From a virus: DNA of 33,837 nt. The position numbers and the translations under genes were made by a program. Below, piece after piece: positions 14,691 through 22,532 of this stretch. The notes under the pieces are model-generated. The model searched no databases, was not told where the DNA came from, and saw only the letters and a program-made list of their open reading frames with translations. The stretch lies in the IMG/VR virus record IMGVR_UViG_3300046411_000516, positions 1-33,837 of that record; one strand, given 5' to 3'. The stretch's first letter is position 1, and each line of letters begins with the position of its first letter.

Positions 14691-15844
14691 AAGAGTTTTG
14701 CAACAAACAATTTTATGAAGCTGTAAACTCTGATAAAAGGTTAAACATATTTCAAGGGGGTACAAGATCTGGTAAATCTTGGAGCTTGATGCAATATTGT
14801 TTGTATCTAATGACTACTGAGAAAGAGCCACTTACAATAAGCATAGTTAGAAAAACACTCCCAGCACTTAAAAGATCTGTTCTAAGAGATTTTTTACATA
14901 TATCTAGGCAATTAGGTATTTATTGGAATGGAGTGCATAACAAGTCAGAAAACACATTTGAGTTTAATGGGCATACTTTAGAGATGTTTAGTGCTGATGA
15001 TGCACAAAAGATTAGGGGGAGTTCAAGAGATATACTATGGATTAATGAGGGCAATGAATTGTTTTTTGAAGATTATCAGCAATTAGTAATGCGAACCAGG
15101 AAAAAGATTTACATTGATTTCAATCCATCTGATCCAGTTCATTATTTATATGATCTAGCAGAGAGAGATGATGCCAACTTATTTATCTCAACATACAAAG
15201 ACAATAAGTTTTTGCCTAAAGAGTTAGTAGATGAGATTGAAAGGATTAAAGAACGAGATCCTGACTATTGGAGAGTATATGGTGAGGGACAAAGAGCAGT
15301 ATTTAGTGAAAAGCAAATATTTAAAAACTGGAATTATATTCCTTATGCAGATTTTCCACAAATAGATGATGAAGTGCTGGGATGTGATTTTGGATTTTCC
15401 CAAGATTGTCTAGGGATTGTAAAAGTTGGTAGGCATAACAACAACCTATACATTCATGAGTTGATTTATAAAAAGGGCATGACTAATAGAGATATTGCCG
15501 AGTTTATAAAAGCACAAAAGCTAAATGATATGTTAATGTATTGTGATAGTGCTGAGCCAAAAAGTATTGAGGAACTAAGGCAAATGTCAGTATGGGCAAA
15601 ACCAGCTGTAAAAGGTCAAGGTTCTATTAATGCTGGTATATCATTACTAAAAGAATTTGATATATATGTTAGTGAGGAATCAATGAATATTTTAAAAGAA
15701 CAACAAAGCTACATTTATGATGAGCTAAAAGATGGCACAATAATCAATAAACCAAAACCTAATCAGAACGACCATTTGTTAGACAGTATTCGTTATTGTG
15801 TTTATTCAAGGTGGCGAAATCGTAATGACTTTTTTGTTGTATAA
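14663..15844 (+). CDS. Terminase large subunit
   Basis: This 393-residue protein is the packaging motor. The N-terminal ATPase has Walker A QGGTRSGKS (31-39, K38), Walker B ILWINEG (124-130, catalytic E129) and a coupling-type segment IDFNPSDP (151-158). The C-terminal RNase-H-like nuclease has acidic residues D242 (GCDFGF), D295 (MYCDSAEP) and D374 (HLLDSIRY), the expected metal-binding triad. It drives DNA into the prohead and cuts concatemers. The length is at the short end of the family (~400-450) but all core motifs are present. Confidence 0.93.
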   Translation: MDTSQRQRVKEFCNKQFYEAVNSDKRLNIFQGGTRSGKSWSLMQYCLYLMTTEKEPLTISIVRKTLPALKRSVLRDFLHISRQLGIYWNGVHNKSENTFEFNGHTLEMFSADDAQKIRGSSRDILWINEGNELFFEDYQQLVMRTRKKIYIDFNPSDPVHYLYDLAERDDANLFISTYKDNKFLPKELVDEIERIKERDPDYWRVYGEGQRAVFSEKQIFKNWNYIPYADFPQIDDEVLGCDFGFSQDCLGIVKVGRHNNNLYIHELIYKKGMTNRDIAEFIKAQKLNDMLMYCDSAEPKSIEELRQMSVWAKPAVKGQGSINAGISLLKEFDIYVSEESMNILKEQQSYIYDELKDGTIINKPKPNQNDHLLDSIRYCVYSRWRNRNDFFVV

Positions 15845-15860
15845 TAAAAGAATTTATTAT

Positions 15861-15879
15861 TTTGTATTTTTACATAAAA
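15861..15879 (+). promoter_or_regulatory. Shared 19-base upstream element before the portal gene
   Basis: TTTGTATTTTTACATAAAA is identical to 1878-1896 before the tape measure. A near-consensus TATTTTG overlaps its start (15858-15864). The portal ATG follows 10 bases later. Confidence 0.5.
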
Positions 15880-15889
15880 TTTTATTTTA

Positions 15890-17932
15890 ATGGCATCATT
15901 CTTTGACCGATTCAGAAACCTATTGACCAAAAATGCTCAACAAACAGCACAAGAATATAACAAAGCTATTTATAACTGGCTAGGAGAAAGCATAGTTTGG
16001 AATCCAGAAAACGACACAACTTACATTAATGAGGGATACAGAAAAAATGCAACTGTATATTCATTAGTAAATATCATAGCAAAAGCAGCATCATCTATAC
16101 CATTTCAAGTTTATGAAAAGGTAAATGACAATGACTACAAAAGGTATAAATCAATGACTAATGGTACATTTGATACAACTGTATTACACAAAGCTGATTT
16201 CTTAAAAAAGAAAGCATTAGTTGAATTACAAGATACCGACTTGCATAAATTACTAGATCGACCAAATCCAGCTCAATCTTATGCATCTTGGATTACTGAG
16301 CTTATTGCATTTGGTAAATTAACTGGTAACAGATACATATATGGTATTGCACCAGAAACTGGCAATGGTGCTGGTAAATACAAAGAACTATATGTTTTGC
16401 CTAGTCAAATAGTTGAGATTATTTCTGGTGGTATTATGCAACCAGTAAAAGAATATGCAATTGAGTATAATGGTCAATATAAAATGCCAGCTGATTGTAT
16501 ATGCCACATAAAAGATTTTAATCCTTACTATGATGGATCTGGTTCACACCTTTATGGTCAATCACCACTTAGAGCTGGTTTAAGATCAATGACAACAAAT
16601 AATGAAGCTGTACAAACTGGTGTTAAGTATTTACAAAACCAAACAGCTAGAGGTGTGCTTATGAGTGATGAGGGTGATCTTAATGAAGTTCAAGCACAAC
16701 AATTAAAAGATAAGTTTAGAAAAAACTTTCAAGGTTCTGATAATGCTGGTGATATAATTATAACACCAAAGAAATTGTCTTGGGTAAACTTTGGATTAAA
16801 TGCAAGTGATGTTAGTTTAATTGAACAATACAATGCATCTATAAAAGATCTTTGTAATATCTATAATGTTCCAGTATCACTTTTAAATAATACAGAATCA
16901 AGTACGTTCAATAACGTAAAAGAAGCTAAAAAAGCATTATATCAAAATTGTGTTATTCCTGAGTTAAATAAAATAGCTGATGAACTAAATAGATGGTTAG
17001 CACCTAAGTATGGTGAAAAATTATGTATTGAGTTTGATTATAGTTCAATACCAGAATTACAAGAGGAAACTGAAAAGGTTGTAAATCAAATGTCTCAAGC
17101 ATGGTGGTTAACTCCAAATGAAAAGAGAGCTGCAATGTCTTATGGTACTGATGAGGAAAATGAAATACTTAATGAATACTACATACCAGCTAACTTAATT
17201 CCAACATCTGGAACTGATATTGATATTGAAGATCCACAACCAGCACAAAGTGATGAGGAAGTTGAAAAGATGTTTTTAAAAGCTGAGGTTTCTGCTAGAA
17301 CCGAAAAGGCATTAAAAAAAAAAGTAGAAGATCATAATTCATCAGTTGAGGCAGCATCAAAAAAAACTAGTTTAGGCACTCTAAAAGCTGTATTTAAAAG
17401 AGGTGTTGGTGCTTATAACACAAATCCTAGTAGTGTACGACCAAATGTATCTAGTGCCGATCAATGGGCAATGGCTAGAGTTAATTCATTTTTATATGCA
17501 TTAAAGAATGGCAAATATAGAGGTGGTAAACATGATACTGATTTATTGCCAGAGGGACATCCAATGAGTTCTAAAAAAGAAATGTTTACAGAAATTGAAA
17601 TTAAAGCAACTTATAATGACTATCCACAATCAGCATCTAATAATGCTAAAAGAATGATTGAATGGAGAGAAAAGCATGGTCGAGATGAAGTTAGAGGTGG
17701 TACTGAGGTTGGTTGGAAAAGAGCAAGTCAATTAGCAAATAGAGAAAAATTATCTGAATCTACAATAGCTAGAATGGCACAATTTAATAGACACAGAGAG
17801 AATGCAACCATTGATCCACAATATAAAGATACTCCCTGGAAAGACAGAGGTTATGTAGCTTGGAACTTATGGGGTGGTACATCTGGTGTAAACTGGGCAA
17901 TAAAGAAAATCAAACAAATTAGAGATGAGTAA
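15890..17932 (+). CDS. HK97-type portal protein with two extra C-terminal domains
   Basis: This 680-residue protein is much longer than a usual HK97-type portal (~400-450). Residues ~1-450 carry portal features: YRKNATVYSLVNIIAKAASS, LLDRPNPAQS, HIKDFNPYYDGSGSHLYGQS and SLLNNTESSTFNNVKEAKKA. Residues ~497-545 (AVFKRGVGAYNTNP, QWAMARVNSFLYALKNGKY) and ~567-680 (YPQSASNNAKRMIEWREKHG, then TPWKDRGYVAWNLWGG) are two domains I know mainly from other phage head proteins or as separate small proteins. The portal forms the DNA gateway and docks terminase. It overlaps the next gene by eight bases. Confidence 0.88.
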   Translation: MASFFDRFRNLLTKNAQQTAQEYNKAIYNWLGESIVWNPENDTTYINEGYRKNATVYSLVNIIAKAASSIPFQVYEKVNDNDYKRYKSMTNGTFDTTVLHKADFLKKKALVELQDTDLHKLLDRPNPAQSYASWITELIAFGKLTGNRYIYGIAPETGNGAGKYKELYVLPSQIVEIISGGIMQPVKEYAIEYNGQYKMPADCICHIKDFNPYYDGSGSHLYGQSPLRAGLRSMTTNNEAVQTGVKYLQNQTARGVLMSDEGDLNEVQAQQLKDKFRKNFQGSDNAGDIIITPKKLSWVNFGLNASDVSLIEQYNASIKDLCNIYNVPVSLLNNTESSTFNNVKEAKKALYQNCVIPELNKIADELNRWLAPKYGEKLCIEFDYSSIPELQEETEKVVNQMSQAWWLTPNEKRAAMSYGTDEENEILNEYYIPANLIPTSGTDIDIEDPQPAQSDEEVEKMFLKAEVSARTEKALKKKVEDHNSSVEAASKKTSLGTLKAVFKRGVGAYNTNPSSVRPNVSSADQWAMARVNSFLYALKNGKYRGGKHDTDLLPEGHPMSSKKEMFTEIEIKATYNDYPQSASNNAKRMIEWREKHGRDEVRGGTEVGWKRASQLANREKLSESTIARMAQFNRHRENATIDPQYKDTPWKDRGYVAWNLWGGTSGVNWAIKKIKQIRDE

Positions 17933-18758
17933 TGGAAAATGGAGAGATGCTTTTGAAAAACAAAGGAGAATAACCGAAAAAAGAAATATCTCAAGATTTA
18001 CTAAGTATTATCAAAAAGAGTATAACAAAGGAGTTGACAATGTTTTAGAAACTGGCAACACTAACTACCAATATTTATTCACAGTAGATTTTTTTGACAA
18101 ACTATATAATGAGTTGTATCAAGATACATCAATGCATTTTGCTAAATGGTATGCTAGAACTTTCGACAAATACATTAAAAAGGGTGTTGATAGTAAAGAG
18201 TATGTTACTCAATGGCAATCTGCATTTGGCTTATATGCTAAACAAGTAGCAGCAACAAATGTTGTTCTAGTAAGTGGTACTGCAAAAAAAACATTAATTA
18301 AAATAACACAAAGATTGTTTGCTGATCCTGAGTTTATGGGTTTAGGTTATGATGCAAAAGCTAGAATACTAAAAAAACAATTTACTAAATATTCAAGGTA
18401 TCAAGCACAAAGATTAGTTAGAACAGAAACTACTAGAGCTGCAAACTATGGAGTTGAGCAAAGTGCCTTAACTGTTTTTCCTGGTGAAAACTTGATTAAA
18501 GAATGGTCAACATCATTAGATGGCAGAGAGAGAGAATGGCATGCTGTTGCTAATGGGCAAAAGGTAAAACACAAAGATTCTTTTATTGTAGGTGGCGAAG
18601 CTATGATGCGACCAGGAGAGGGTTCAGCTAGAAATGTGGTAAATTGTAGATGTTCAGTTATTTATTATCCAGATCAATCAAATCAACCCAGCTCATCAAG
18701 TAATCTACTATTTAATATTGGTGTTGGTTTAGCAATCAATGAGCTAACAAAGGATTAA
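17925..18758 (+). CDS. Mu gpF / SPP1 gp7-like head morphogenesis protein
   Basis: This 277-residue protein is mostly helical in its N-terminal two-thirds. Its C-terminal region has the family signature: RLVRTETTRAANYGVEQ, then WSTSLDGREREWHAVANGQ, then SARNVVNCRCSVIYY with the paired cysteines. It is a minor head protein associated with the portal and ejected or involved in DNA entry in SPP1. The position between portal and protease is the standard one, and the end of the portal gene overlaps its start. Confidence 0.87.
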   Translation: MSNGKWRDAFEKQRRITEKRNISRFTKYYQKEYNKGVDNVLETGNTNYQYLFTVDFFDKLYNELYQDTSMHFAKWYARTFDKYIKKGVDSKEYVTQWQSAFGLYAKQVAATNVVLVSGTAKKTLIKITQRLFADPEFMGLGYDAKARILKKQFTKYSRYQAQRLVRTETTRAANYGVEQSALTVFPGENLIKEWSTSLDGREREWHAVANGQKVKHKDSFIVGGEAMMRPGEGSARNVVNCRCSVIYYPDQSNQPSSSSNLLFNIGVGLAINELTKD

Positions 18759-18788
18759 AAATTATTTTAGTAATTTTACAAAAAATAT

Positions 18789-19475
18789 ATGTATATGGAA
18801 TTTATTTATAAAGCAGCTCCTTTAGGCGACATTATTTCTGATTTTGATGAAAAGAATGGTATCGTAAAAGGTTATGGTTCTTACTTTGATAATAAAGATA
18901 GCGACCAAGACATCATTAGAAAAGGAGCATATCAAAAGACAATACAAGAAAATGGTTCAAGGGTTAAGTATTTATATCAACATGATATGATGCAACCAAT
19001 AGGTAAAATGAAGGAGCTATATGAAGATGACAAAGGTTTAGTATTTGTTGCCGAAGTGCCTAAAACACAACTTGGAACTGATGTTATTGAACTTATGAAA
19101 GCTGGTGTAATTACTGAAAACTCTGTTGGTATAATGCCAATAGTTAAAGAAGAAAAAGGTGATTATAGAGAAATAAAAGAAGTTAAACTATATGAAATTA
19201 GTGCTGTTACTTTAGCAGCAAATGATCAAGCTAAGATATTAGATGTCAAAGGCACAACTAATATTGATCAAGTTTACAAAAGATATGATAATATTTGTAA
19301 GCTACTTAGAAAAGGCAATATCTCAGAAGATATGGGATATGCTCTAGAATCCGAAATTATCAAACTCAAAACATATTTCATCAATGCCACTCAGCCAGTT
19401 GAGGAAACTACTGAGCCGACAGAAAAAAACCATGAGATTGATGTTTATAAATACTTGTTAAATAATCTTAAATAA
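18789..19475 (+). CDS. Prohead protease (HK97 U35-type)
   Basis: This 228-residue serine protease belongs to the HK97 prohead protease family. It shows GIVKGYGSYFDNKDSDQD, H65 in YLYQHD, and S112 in ITENSVGI, the expected catalytic His and Ser, with KLYEISAVTLAANDQAK following. It cuts the capsid delta domain during maturation. The first ~170 residues are the protease; the rest is helical and probably scaffold-like. The start could instead be the ATG at 18795; both fit. Confidence 0.88.
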   Translation: MYMEFIYKAAPLGDIISDFDEKNGIVKGYGSYFDNKDSDQDIIRKGAYQKTIQENGSRVKYLYQHDMMQPIGKMKELYEDDKGLVFVAEVPKTQLGTDVIELMKAGVITENSVGIMPIVKEEKGDYREIKEVKLYEISAVTLAANDQAKILDVKGTTNIDQVYKRYDNICKLLRKGNISEDMGYALESEIIKLKTYFINATQPVEETTEPTEKNHEIDVYKYLLNNLK

Positions 19476-19486
19476 TTCTTACTAAA

Positions 19487-20686
19487 ATGGAAGAAAATGT
19501 AAAAAAACAGCTTGACCAAATTGGGGATCTTATAGATGCTAAATTGGAAAAAGCTCATGGACAAGCACTAGAAAGTGCTACTGGTAAGGCAGATGAAATG
19601 CTAAAAAGCGAAATTTCTAACCTTGCTAACAAATTTAATGAGAGATTAGATGAAATGGAAGTTGCTAACAAAAAACACTTTGAAGCAAAAGCTAATGAAA
19701 ATCTAACTTTCAAAGGTGGCTTAGTTAAGTCAATCAATGAGGGTGCTATTGAAAACCTTGTAAAAGGGAACTCAAGATCTGCATCTTTTGAAGTTAAAGC
19801 TGACATGACTGTTGGTGCTGACTTTACTGGCGAAGTTATCCCAGCTGATAGAGTACCAGGATACAAATTTGATCCTACTCGACCAGTACACATTAGACAA
19901 TTAATCCCACAAGGATCAACTAGCTCTGATGTTGTAAGATTCGTAAAAGAATCAGGATATTCAAATGGAGCAGCAACTGCTGCTGAGGGTTCTACTTTAG
20001 GACAATCTGATTTCGACATGACTGCATCTGACAGCAATGTTAGAAAAATTGGAACATACTTTAGAATTTCTGAAGAAATGTTGGCAGATACTCCACAGCT
20101 TACTAGCTATATTTCAGCTAGAGCACCAGAAAAATTATTAAATGTTGAGGATACTCAAATTTTATCTGGAAATGGAACTGCACCTAATTTATCTGGTATT
20201 ATTACAGATGCTGCTGACTTTGACACATCTTCTGGTGGTCAATTCTATCAATCAGTAGAATCAGCTAATGAGTTTGATGTACTTGTTGCATCTTTAAACC
20301 AATTAGCTTTATCTAACTACCAAGCTAGTTACATACTATTACACCCAACAGATTTCCACAAAATCTTATTATTAAAAGATAGCCAAAACAACTATCTTAA
20401 AGATCAAGTGTATTCTGGGTTACAACCAAACTTTATGGGAGTGCCAGTTATAATCAATAATGCGATTTCAGCTGGATCATTCTTATGTGGTAACTTTAAT
20501 GTTGGTTCACAACTTTGGATAAGAGACAACGTAAATGTTGAGTTCTTTAGAGAAGATGGAACAAACGTAAGAGATGGTTTCGTAACTGTAAGAGTAAGCG
20601 AGAGAATAGCATTGACAAACTACTTGCCAAATGCATTCGTAAATGGATCATTCTCAACTGCAAAAGCAGCTTTAGAAACTCCATAA
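19487..20686 (+). CDS. Major capsid protein, HK97 fold
   Basis: This 399-residue protein begins with a ~95-residue coiled-coil delta domain (EENVKKQLDQIGDLIDAKLE, NKFNERLDEMEVANKKHF), the internal scaffold removed by the protease. The body has typical HK97 patterns: GEVIPADRVPGYKFDP, HIRQLIPQGSTSSDVVRFVK, RKIGTYFRISEEMLAD, GNGTAPNLSGI, YSGLQPNFMGVPVI and VRVSERIALTNYLPNAFV. It builds the icosahedral shell. A strong terminator follows directly. Confidence 0.93.
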   Translation: MEENVKKQLDQIGDLIDAKLEKAHGQALESATGKADEMLKSEISNLANKFNERLDEMEVANKKHFEAKANENLTFKGGLVKSINEGAIENLVKGNSRSASFEVKADMTVGADFTGEVIPADRVPGYKFDPTRPVHIRQLIPQGSTSSDVVRFVKESGYSNGAATAAEGSTLGQSDFDMTASDSNVRKIGTYFRISEEMLADTPQLTSYISARAPEKLLNVEDTQILSGNGTAPNLSGIITDAADFDTSSGGQFYQSVESANEFDVLVASLNQLALSNYQASYILLHPTDFHKILLLKDSQNNYLKDQVYSGLQPNFMGVPVIINNAISAGSFLCGNFNVGSQLWIRDNVNVEFFREDGTNVRDGFVTVRVSERIALTNYLPNAFVNGSFSTAKAALETP

Positions 20687-20706
20687 TAATTACTTTTATT
20701 ATAATT

Positions 20707-20733
20707 AAAGGGGTGTTTTTCACCCCTTTTTTT
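20707..20733 (+). terminator. Strong terminator after the capsid gene
   Basis: AAAGGGGTG pairs perfectly with CACCCCTTT around a TTTTT loop, followed by further T residues. It ends the head operon before the accessory cassette. Confidence 0.88.
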
Positions 20734-20772
20734 ATGGGGTAAACTCAAATAAATTAAAAATAAATTAAAAAA

Positions 20773-20805
20773 ATTCTTTTAAAATCAAAAAAAATTATAT
20801 ATTTG
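20773..20805 (+). promoter_or_regulatory. Early promoter module 3 (ATTCTTT ... TATATTTG)
   Basis: TATATTTG at 20798-20805 with ATTCTTT beginning 25 bases upstream, preceded by AAATTAAAAA. It matches modules 1 and 2 and drives the accessory cassette. Confidence 0.65.
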
Positions 20806-20826
20806 TATAAACAAAAAATTATTACA

Positions 20827-21069
20827 ATGAAAAAATTTATTAAAGAAATTGAAAGAGAAAACAAAGAATGGAATGAATCTGTATTCATTCAATTTAGAAC
20901 AAACAGAGATGATGTAGGTCATATTGCTAAACAATTTCCTAGCTGGAATAATCAAGGCGAATGGGTTATAGAGTTTAATTGTAGATGTGTACATATATCT
21001 AAAACATTAGATTCAGCTGTTAAAAAACTAGAACAACTTGGTGTAAAACAACAAAACTTATTTTTTTAA
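20827..21069 (+). CDS. Small hypothetical protein (first gene of the accessory cassette)
   Basis: This 80-residue protein begins at ATG 20827; the in-frame region upstream overlaps the promoter and is not counted. It is charged (KKFIKEIERENKEWNESVF) with alternating hydrophobics (GEWVIEFNCRCVHISKTLD) suggesting a small alpha-beta fold, and ends in QNLFF. No family recognised. First gene behind an early-type promoter inserted in the late region. Confidence 0.62.
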   Translation: MKKFIKEIERENKEWNESVFIQFRTNRDDVGHIAKQFPSWNNQGEWVIEFNCRCVHISKTLDSAVKKLEQLGVKQQNLFF

Positions 21070-21071
21070 TT

Positions 21072-21185
21072 ATGTTCGATATGTATAAAAAATTCTTAAA
21101 ACAAGATCCAGACAACTGGAAGTGGTTGATTGCAATCCATGTGGTGCTATATACTTTATGTTTAATCTTAATGCTAGATATATGA
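21072..21185 (+). CDS. Tiny single-pass membrane peptide
   Basis: This 37-codon frame starts two bases after the previous stop and overlaps the next gene by four bases (ATGA). Its product is a charged head (FDMYKKFLKQDPDNWKW) followed by a membrane helix of about 18 residues (LIAIHVVLYTLCLILMLD). The coupling on both sides supports translation. It could be a membrane-targeted host-takeover or superinfection peptide, which is inference. Confidence 0.55.
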   Translation: MFDMYKKFLKQDPDNWKWLIAIHVVLYTLCLILMLDI

Positions 21186-21478
21186 ATTATAAGAACTTAA
21201 AATTAAAAGATGCTTTTAAATTAGCTATGAATGATATGACAGATGAATTATGTTTGGCATGGCAACCAGTAACTGATTATGTTATTGATAATACACTAAA
21301 TGATCTAGCAGTTAAGTTTAGTAAAAATTGGCTAGAGCATGATAGGATTCTTTATTCTAGTGTTGACTGGAAACAGCCAGTTTCAAGAACATATCTTGAT
21401 ACTAAAGAGCAAAGACAATTAAATAAAGAGTTAGGTATAACTAAAAGTAATGAGATAATAAATTGGTATAAAAATTAA
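21182..21478 (+). CDS. Hypothetical protein of the accessory cassette
   Basis: I chose the ATG at 21182 (MNYKNLKLKDAFKLAMND), which overlaps the stop of the membrane peptide, rather than an upstream GTG/ATG whose reading frame would run through that gene. The 98-residue product has a helical N-terminal half (DMTDELCLAWQPVTDYV) and a polar C-terminal half (RTYLDTKEQRQLNKEL). No motif recognised. Confidence 0.58.
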   Translation: MNYKNLKLKDAFKLAMNDMTDELCLAWQPVTDYVIDNTLNDLAVKFSKNWLEHDRILYSSVDWKQPVSRTYLDTKEQRQLNKELGITKSNEIINWYKN

Positions 21479-21487
21479 TTTAACAAC

Positions 21488-21578
21488 AGGGGGTGTACAA
21501 AGAAATCATAGTGGATAGCTATAAGGTGTACAACTTTTAACCACTACAACGGAGCAAGAGAGCCAACAGTCACCCCCT
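21488..21578 (+). ncRNA. Possible structured RNA with switch-like repeats
   Basis: AGGGGGTG (21488-21495) pairs perfectly with CACCCCCT (21571-21578). Inside, TAGTGG (21509-21514) pairs with CCACTA (21541-21546), capped by a small AT-rich hairpin. The nonamer GGTGTACAA occurs twice (21492-21500, 21525-21533), so the closing stem and the second copy could compete. There is no gene in this 117-base gap and no U-tract, so it is not a simple terminator. No known RNA family recognised. Confidence 0.45.
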
Positions 21579-21595
21579 AAATTAAAAGAAAAATT

Positions 21596-21736
21596 ATGAG
21601 TTCAAAAGCAAGATTTAATCACACAATAAAAAAAGCAAAAGAGCAAGGCAGATTTGAAAGATCTGAAAAACAAAAGCTCAACAACTTATTTGGTATAATG
21701 GCAAATGTCCAAAAAGATTTATTTAAAAATGAATAG
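21596..21736 (+). CDS. Small basic hypothetical protein
   Basis: This 46-residue frame (MSSKARFNHTIKKAKEQGRF, then EKQKLNNLFGIMANVQKDLF) follows the structured RNA and overlaps the next start by eight bases. It is strongly basic in its first half and helical throughout, suggesting nucleic acid or protein binding. No family recognised. Confidence 0.55.
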   Translation: MSSKARFNHTIKKAKEQGRFERSEKQKLNNLFGIMANVQKDLFKNE

Positions 21737-21884
21737 AAACTATTTAAAGCACTTTTTAGCAATCCTTTTGTTCTTTTTAATGTTTAGGGCAATAGAAATG
21801 TCAAACGACTTGTTAACAGCCATTATATTAGGTATTTTAGGTATATCAGTATTAGCAAACAATAATCATGAACAAGGGAGATAA
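21729..21884 (+). CDS. Small two-segment membrane protein
   Basis: This 51-residue frame has two hydrophobic stretches, HFLAILLFFLMFRAI and LTAIILGILGISVLA, separated by a short polar turn (EMSNDL), so it may be a membrane hairpin. The C terminus is polar (NNNHEQGR). It overlaps the genes on both sides. It resembles a tiny holin-like or host-membrane-acting protein, but nothing ties it to the lysis block 3 kb away. Confidence 0.55.
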   Translation: MNRNYLKHFLAILLFFLMFRAIEMSNDLLTAIILGILGISVLANNNHEQGR

Positions 21885-22029
21885 TAAATTAGTCATTTTA
21901 GACACCGACACAATAATAGCTAGTTCTATTGAAAGGAAAGCATGGGATAATTTACCAGCAATAAAAAAACTTAGAGTGTTTAAACATATGGATGCTATAA
22001 GACAAATAATACAATCACACCCATTGTAA
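21868..22029 (+). CDS. Small hypothetical protein
   Basis: This 53-residue frame overlaps the membrane gene by 17 bases. It begins NKGDNKLVILDTDTIIASS and ends IRQIIQSHPL. The LDTDT segment recalls the first acidic strand of PIN or HAD folds, but the protein is far too short for either and the match is weak. It is followed by a terminator. No function assigned. Confidence 0.5.
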   Translation: MNKGDNKLVILDTDTIIASSIERKAWDNLPAIKKLRVFKHMDAIRQIIQSHPL

Positions 22030-22068
22030 TTTATAGTTTTTGTTTTGTTTTAATTTGTGATTGTGAAA

Positions 22069-22100
22069 AAGCCAGTTGTTAATTCAGCTGGTTTTTTTTT
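22069..22100 (+). terminator. Rho-independent terminator
   Basis: AAGCCAGTTG pairs with CAGCTGGTT (one G-U) around a six-base loop, then nine T residues. It ends the tiny-gene group of the cassette. Confidence 0.83.
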
Positions 22101-22111
22101 ATTTTTAGTAA

Positions 22112-22486
22112 ATGACACATAACCAAAAAGGGTGCTTTGCTGAATATCACTTTGCAGCAACTGCCATCTCTTTAGGTTACAATGTTTGTACTCCATTAAT
22201 GAACTCTAGTTACTACGACTGCATACTTGAAAAGGATGGCAAGATGTTTAAAATTCAAGTTAAGTATTTAGGAAAAGATAGATTAAGGCGAGGCAACAGT
22301 ATGCAAATAACTCTTAGGCGAACTGGTTTACCATCTTATGAAAAAAAGTATGTTGACTATTTTGCATTATATGATGAATCTAATAATGGCTTTTTTATAA
22401 TACCAAATCTAGGGCAAACTAGCTTAAAGATTAATATTAATGGTAAGTATAAAAATAATTTCAATAACTTTGCATTGATTTCATAA
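22112..22486 (+). CDS. PD-(D/E)XK endonuclease-like protein
   Basis: This 124-residue protein matches the pattern of small PD-(D/E)XK endonuclease-like proteins (similar to the group I intron endonuclease fold). It has KGCFAEYHFAATAISLGYNV with the helical Glu, then SSYYDCILE with Asp, then MFKIQVKYLG with the Q-X-K core, then a later strand YFALYDE. Residues E11, D36 and K50 or so would form the site. It stands alone between two terminators. It may be a homing-like, anti-host or DNA-processing nuclease; no intron or target is visible. Confidence 0.6.
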   Translation: MTHNQKGCFAEYHFAATAISLGYNVCTPLMNSSYYDCILEKDGKMFKIQVKYLGKDRLRRGNSMQITLRRTGLPSYEKKYVDYFALYDESNNGFFIIPNLGQTSLKININGKYKNNFNNFALIS

Positions 22487-22493
22487 ATAAGTT

Positions 22494-22532
22494 AAGGTGC
22501 TGCTACTTAAAAACTAGTGGCACTTTTTTTTT
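22494..22532 (+). terminator. Rho-independent terminator
   Basis: AAGGTGCTGCTA pairs with TAGTGGCACTT, with one bulged G and two G-U pairs, around a nine-base loop, then a T-run. It isolates the accessory cassette from the connector operon. Confidence 0.75.

Noticed and set aside
21122-21181. Longer form of the 21182 protein starting at 21122
   Set aside because: Would overlap most of the tiny membrane protein in another frame; ATGA coupling favours the start at 21182.
21489-21578. tRNA-like folding of the 21.5-kb element (7-bp acceptor-like stem followed by TA)
   Set aside because: No T-arm with TTC-A, no recognisable D or anticodon arm and no CCA; does not fit a tRNA.
22112-22486. Group I intron or homing element around the endonuclease-like gene
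   Set aside because: The gene is free-standing between terminators, and no split gene or intron structure is visible nearby.
20740-22532. A named defence or toxin-antitoxin system in the accessory cassette
   Set aside because: No recognisable toxin, antitoxin, effector nuclease fused to sensor, or repeat-type antitoxin RNA; only a generic PD-(D/E)XK-like protein is recognisable.
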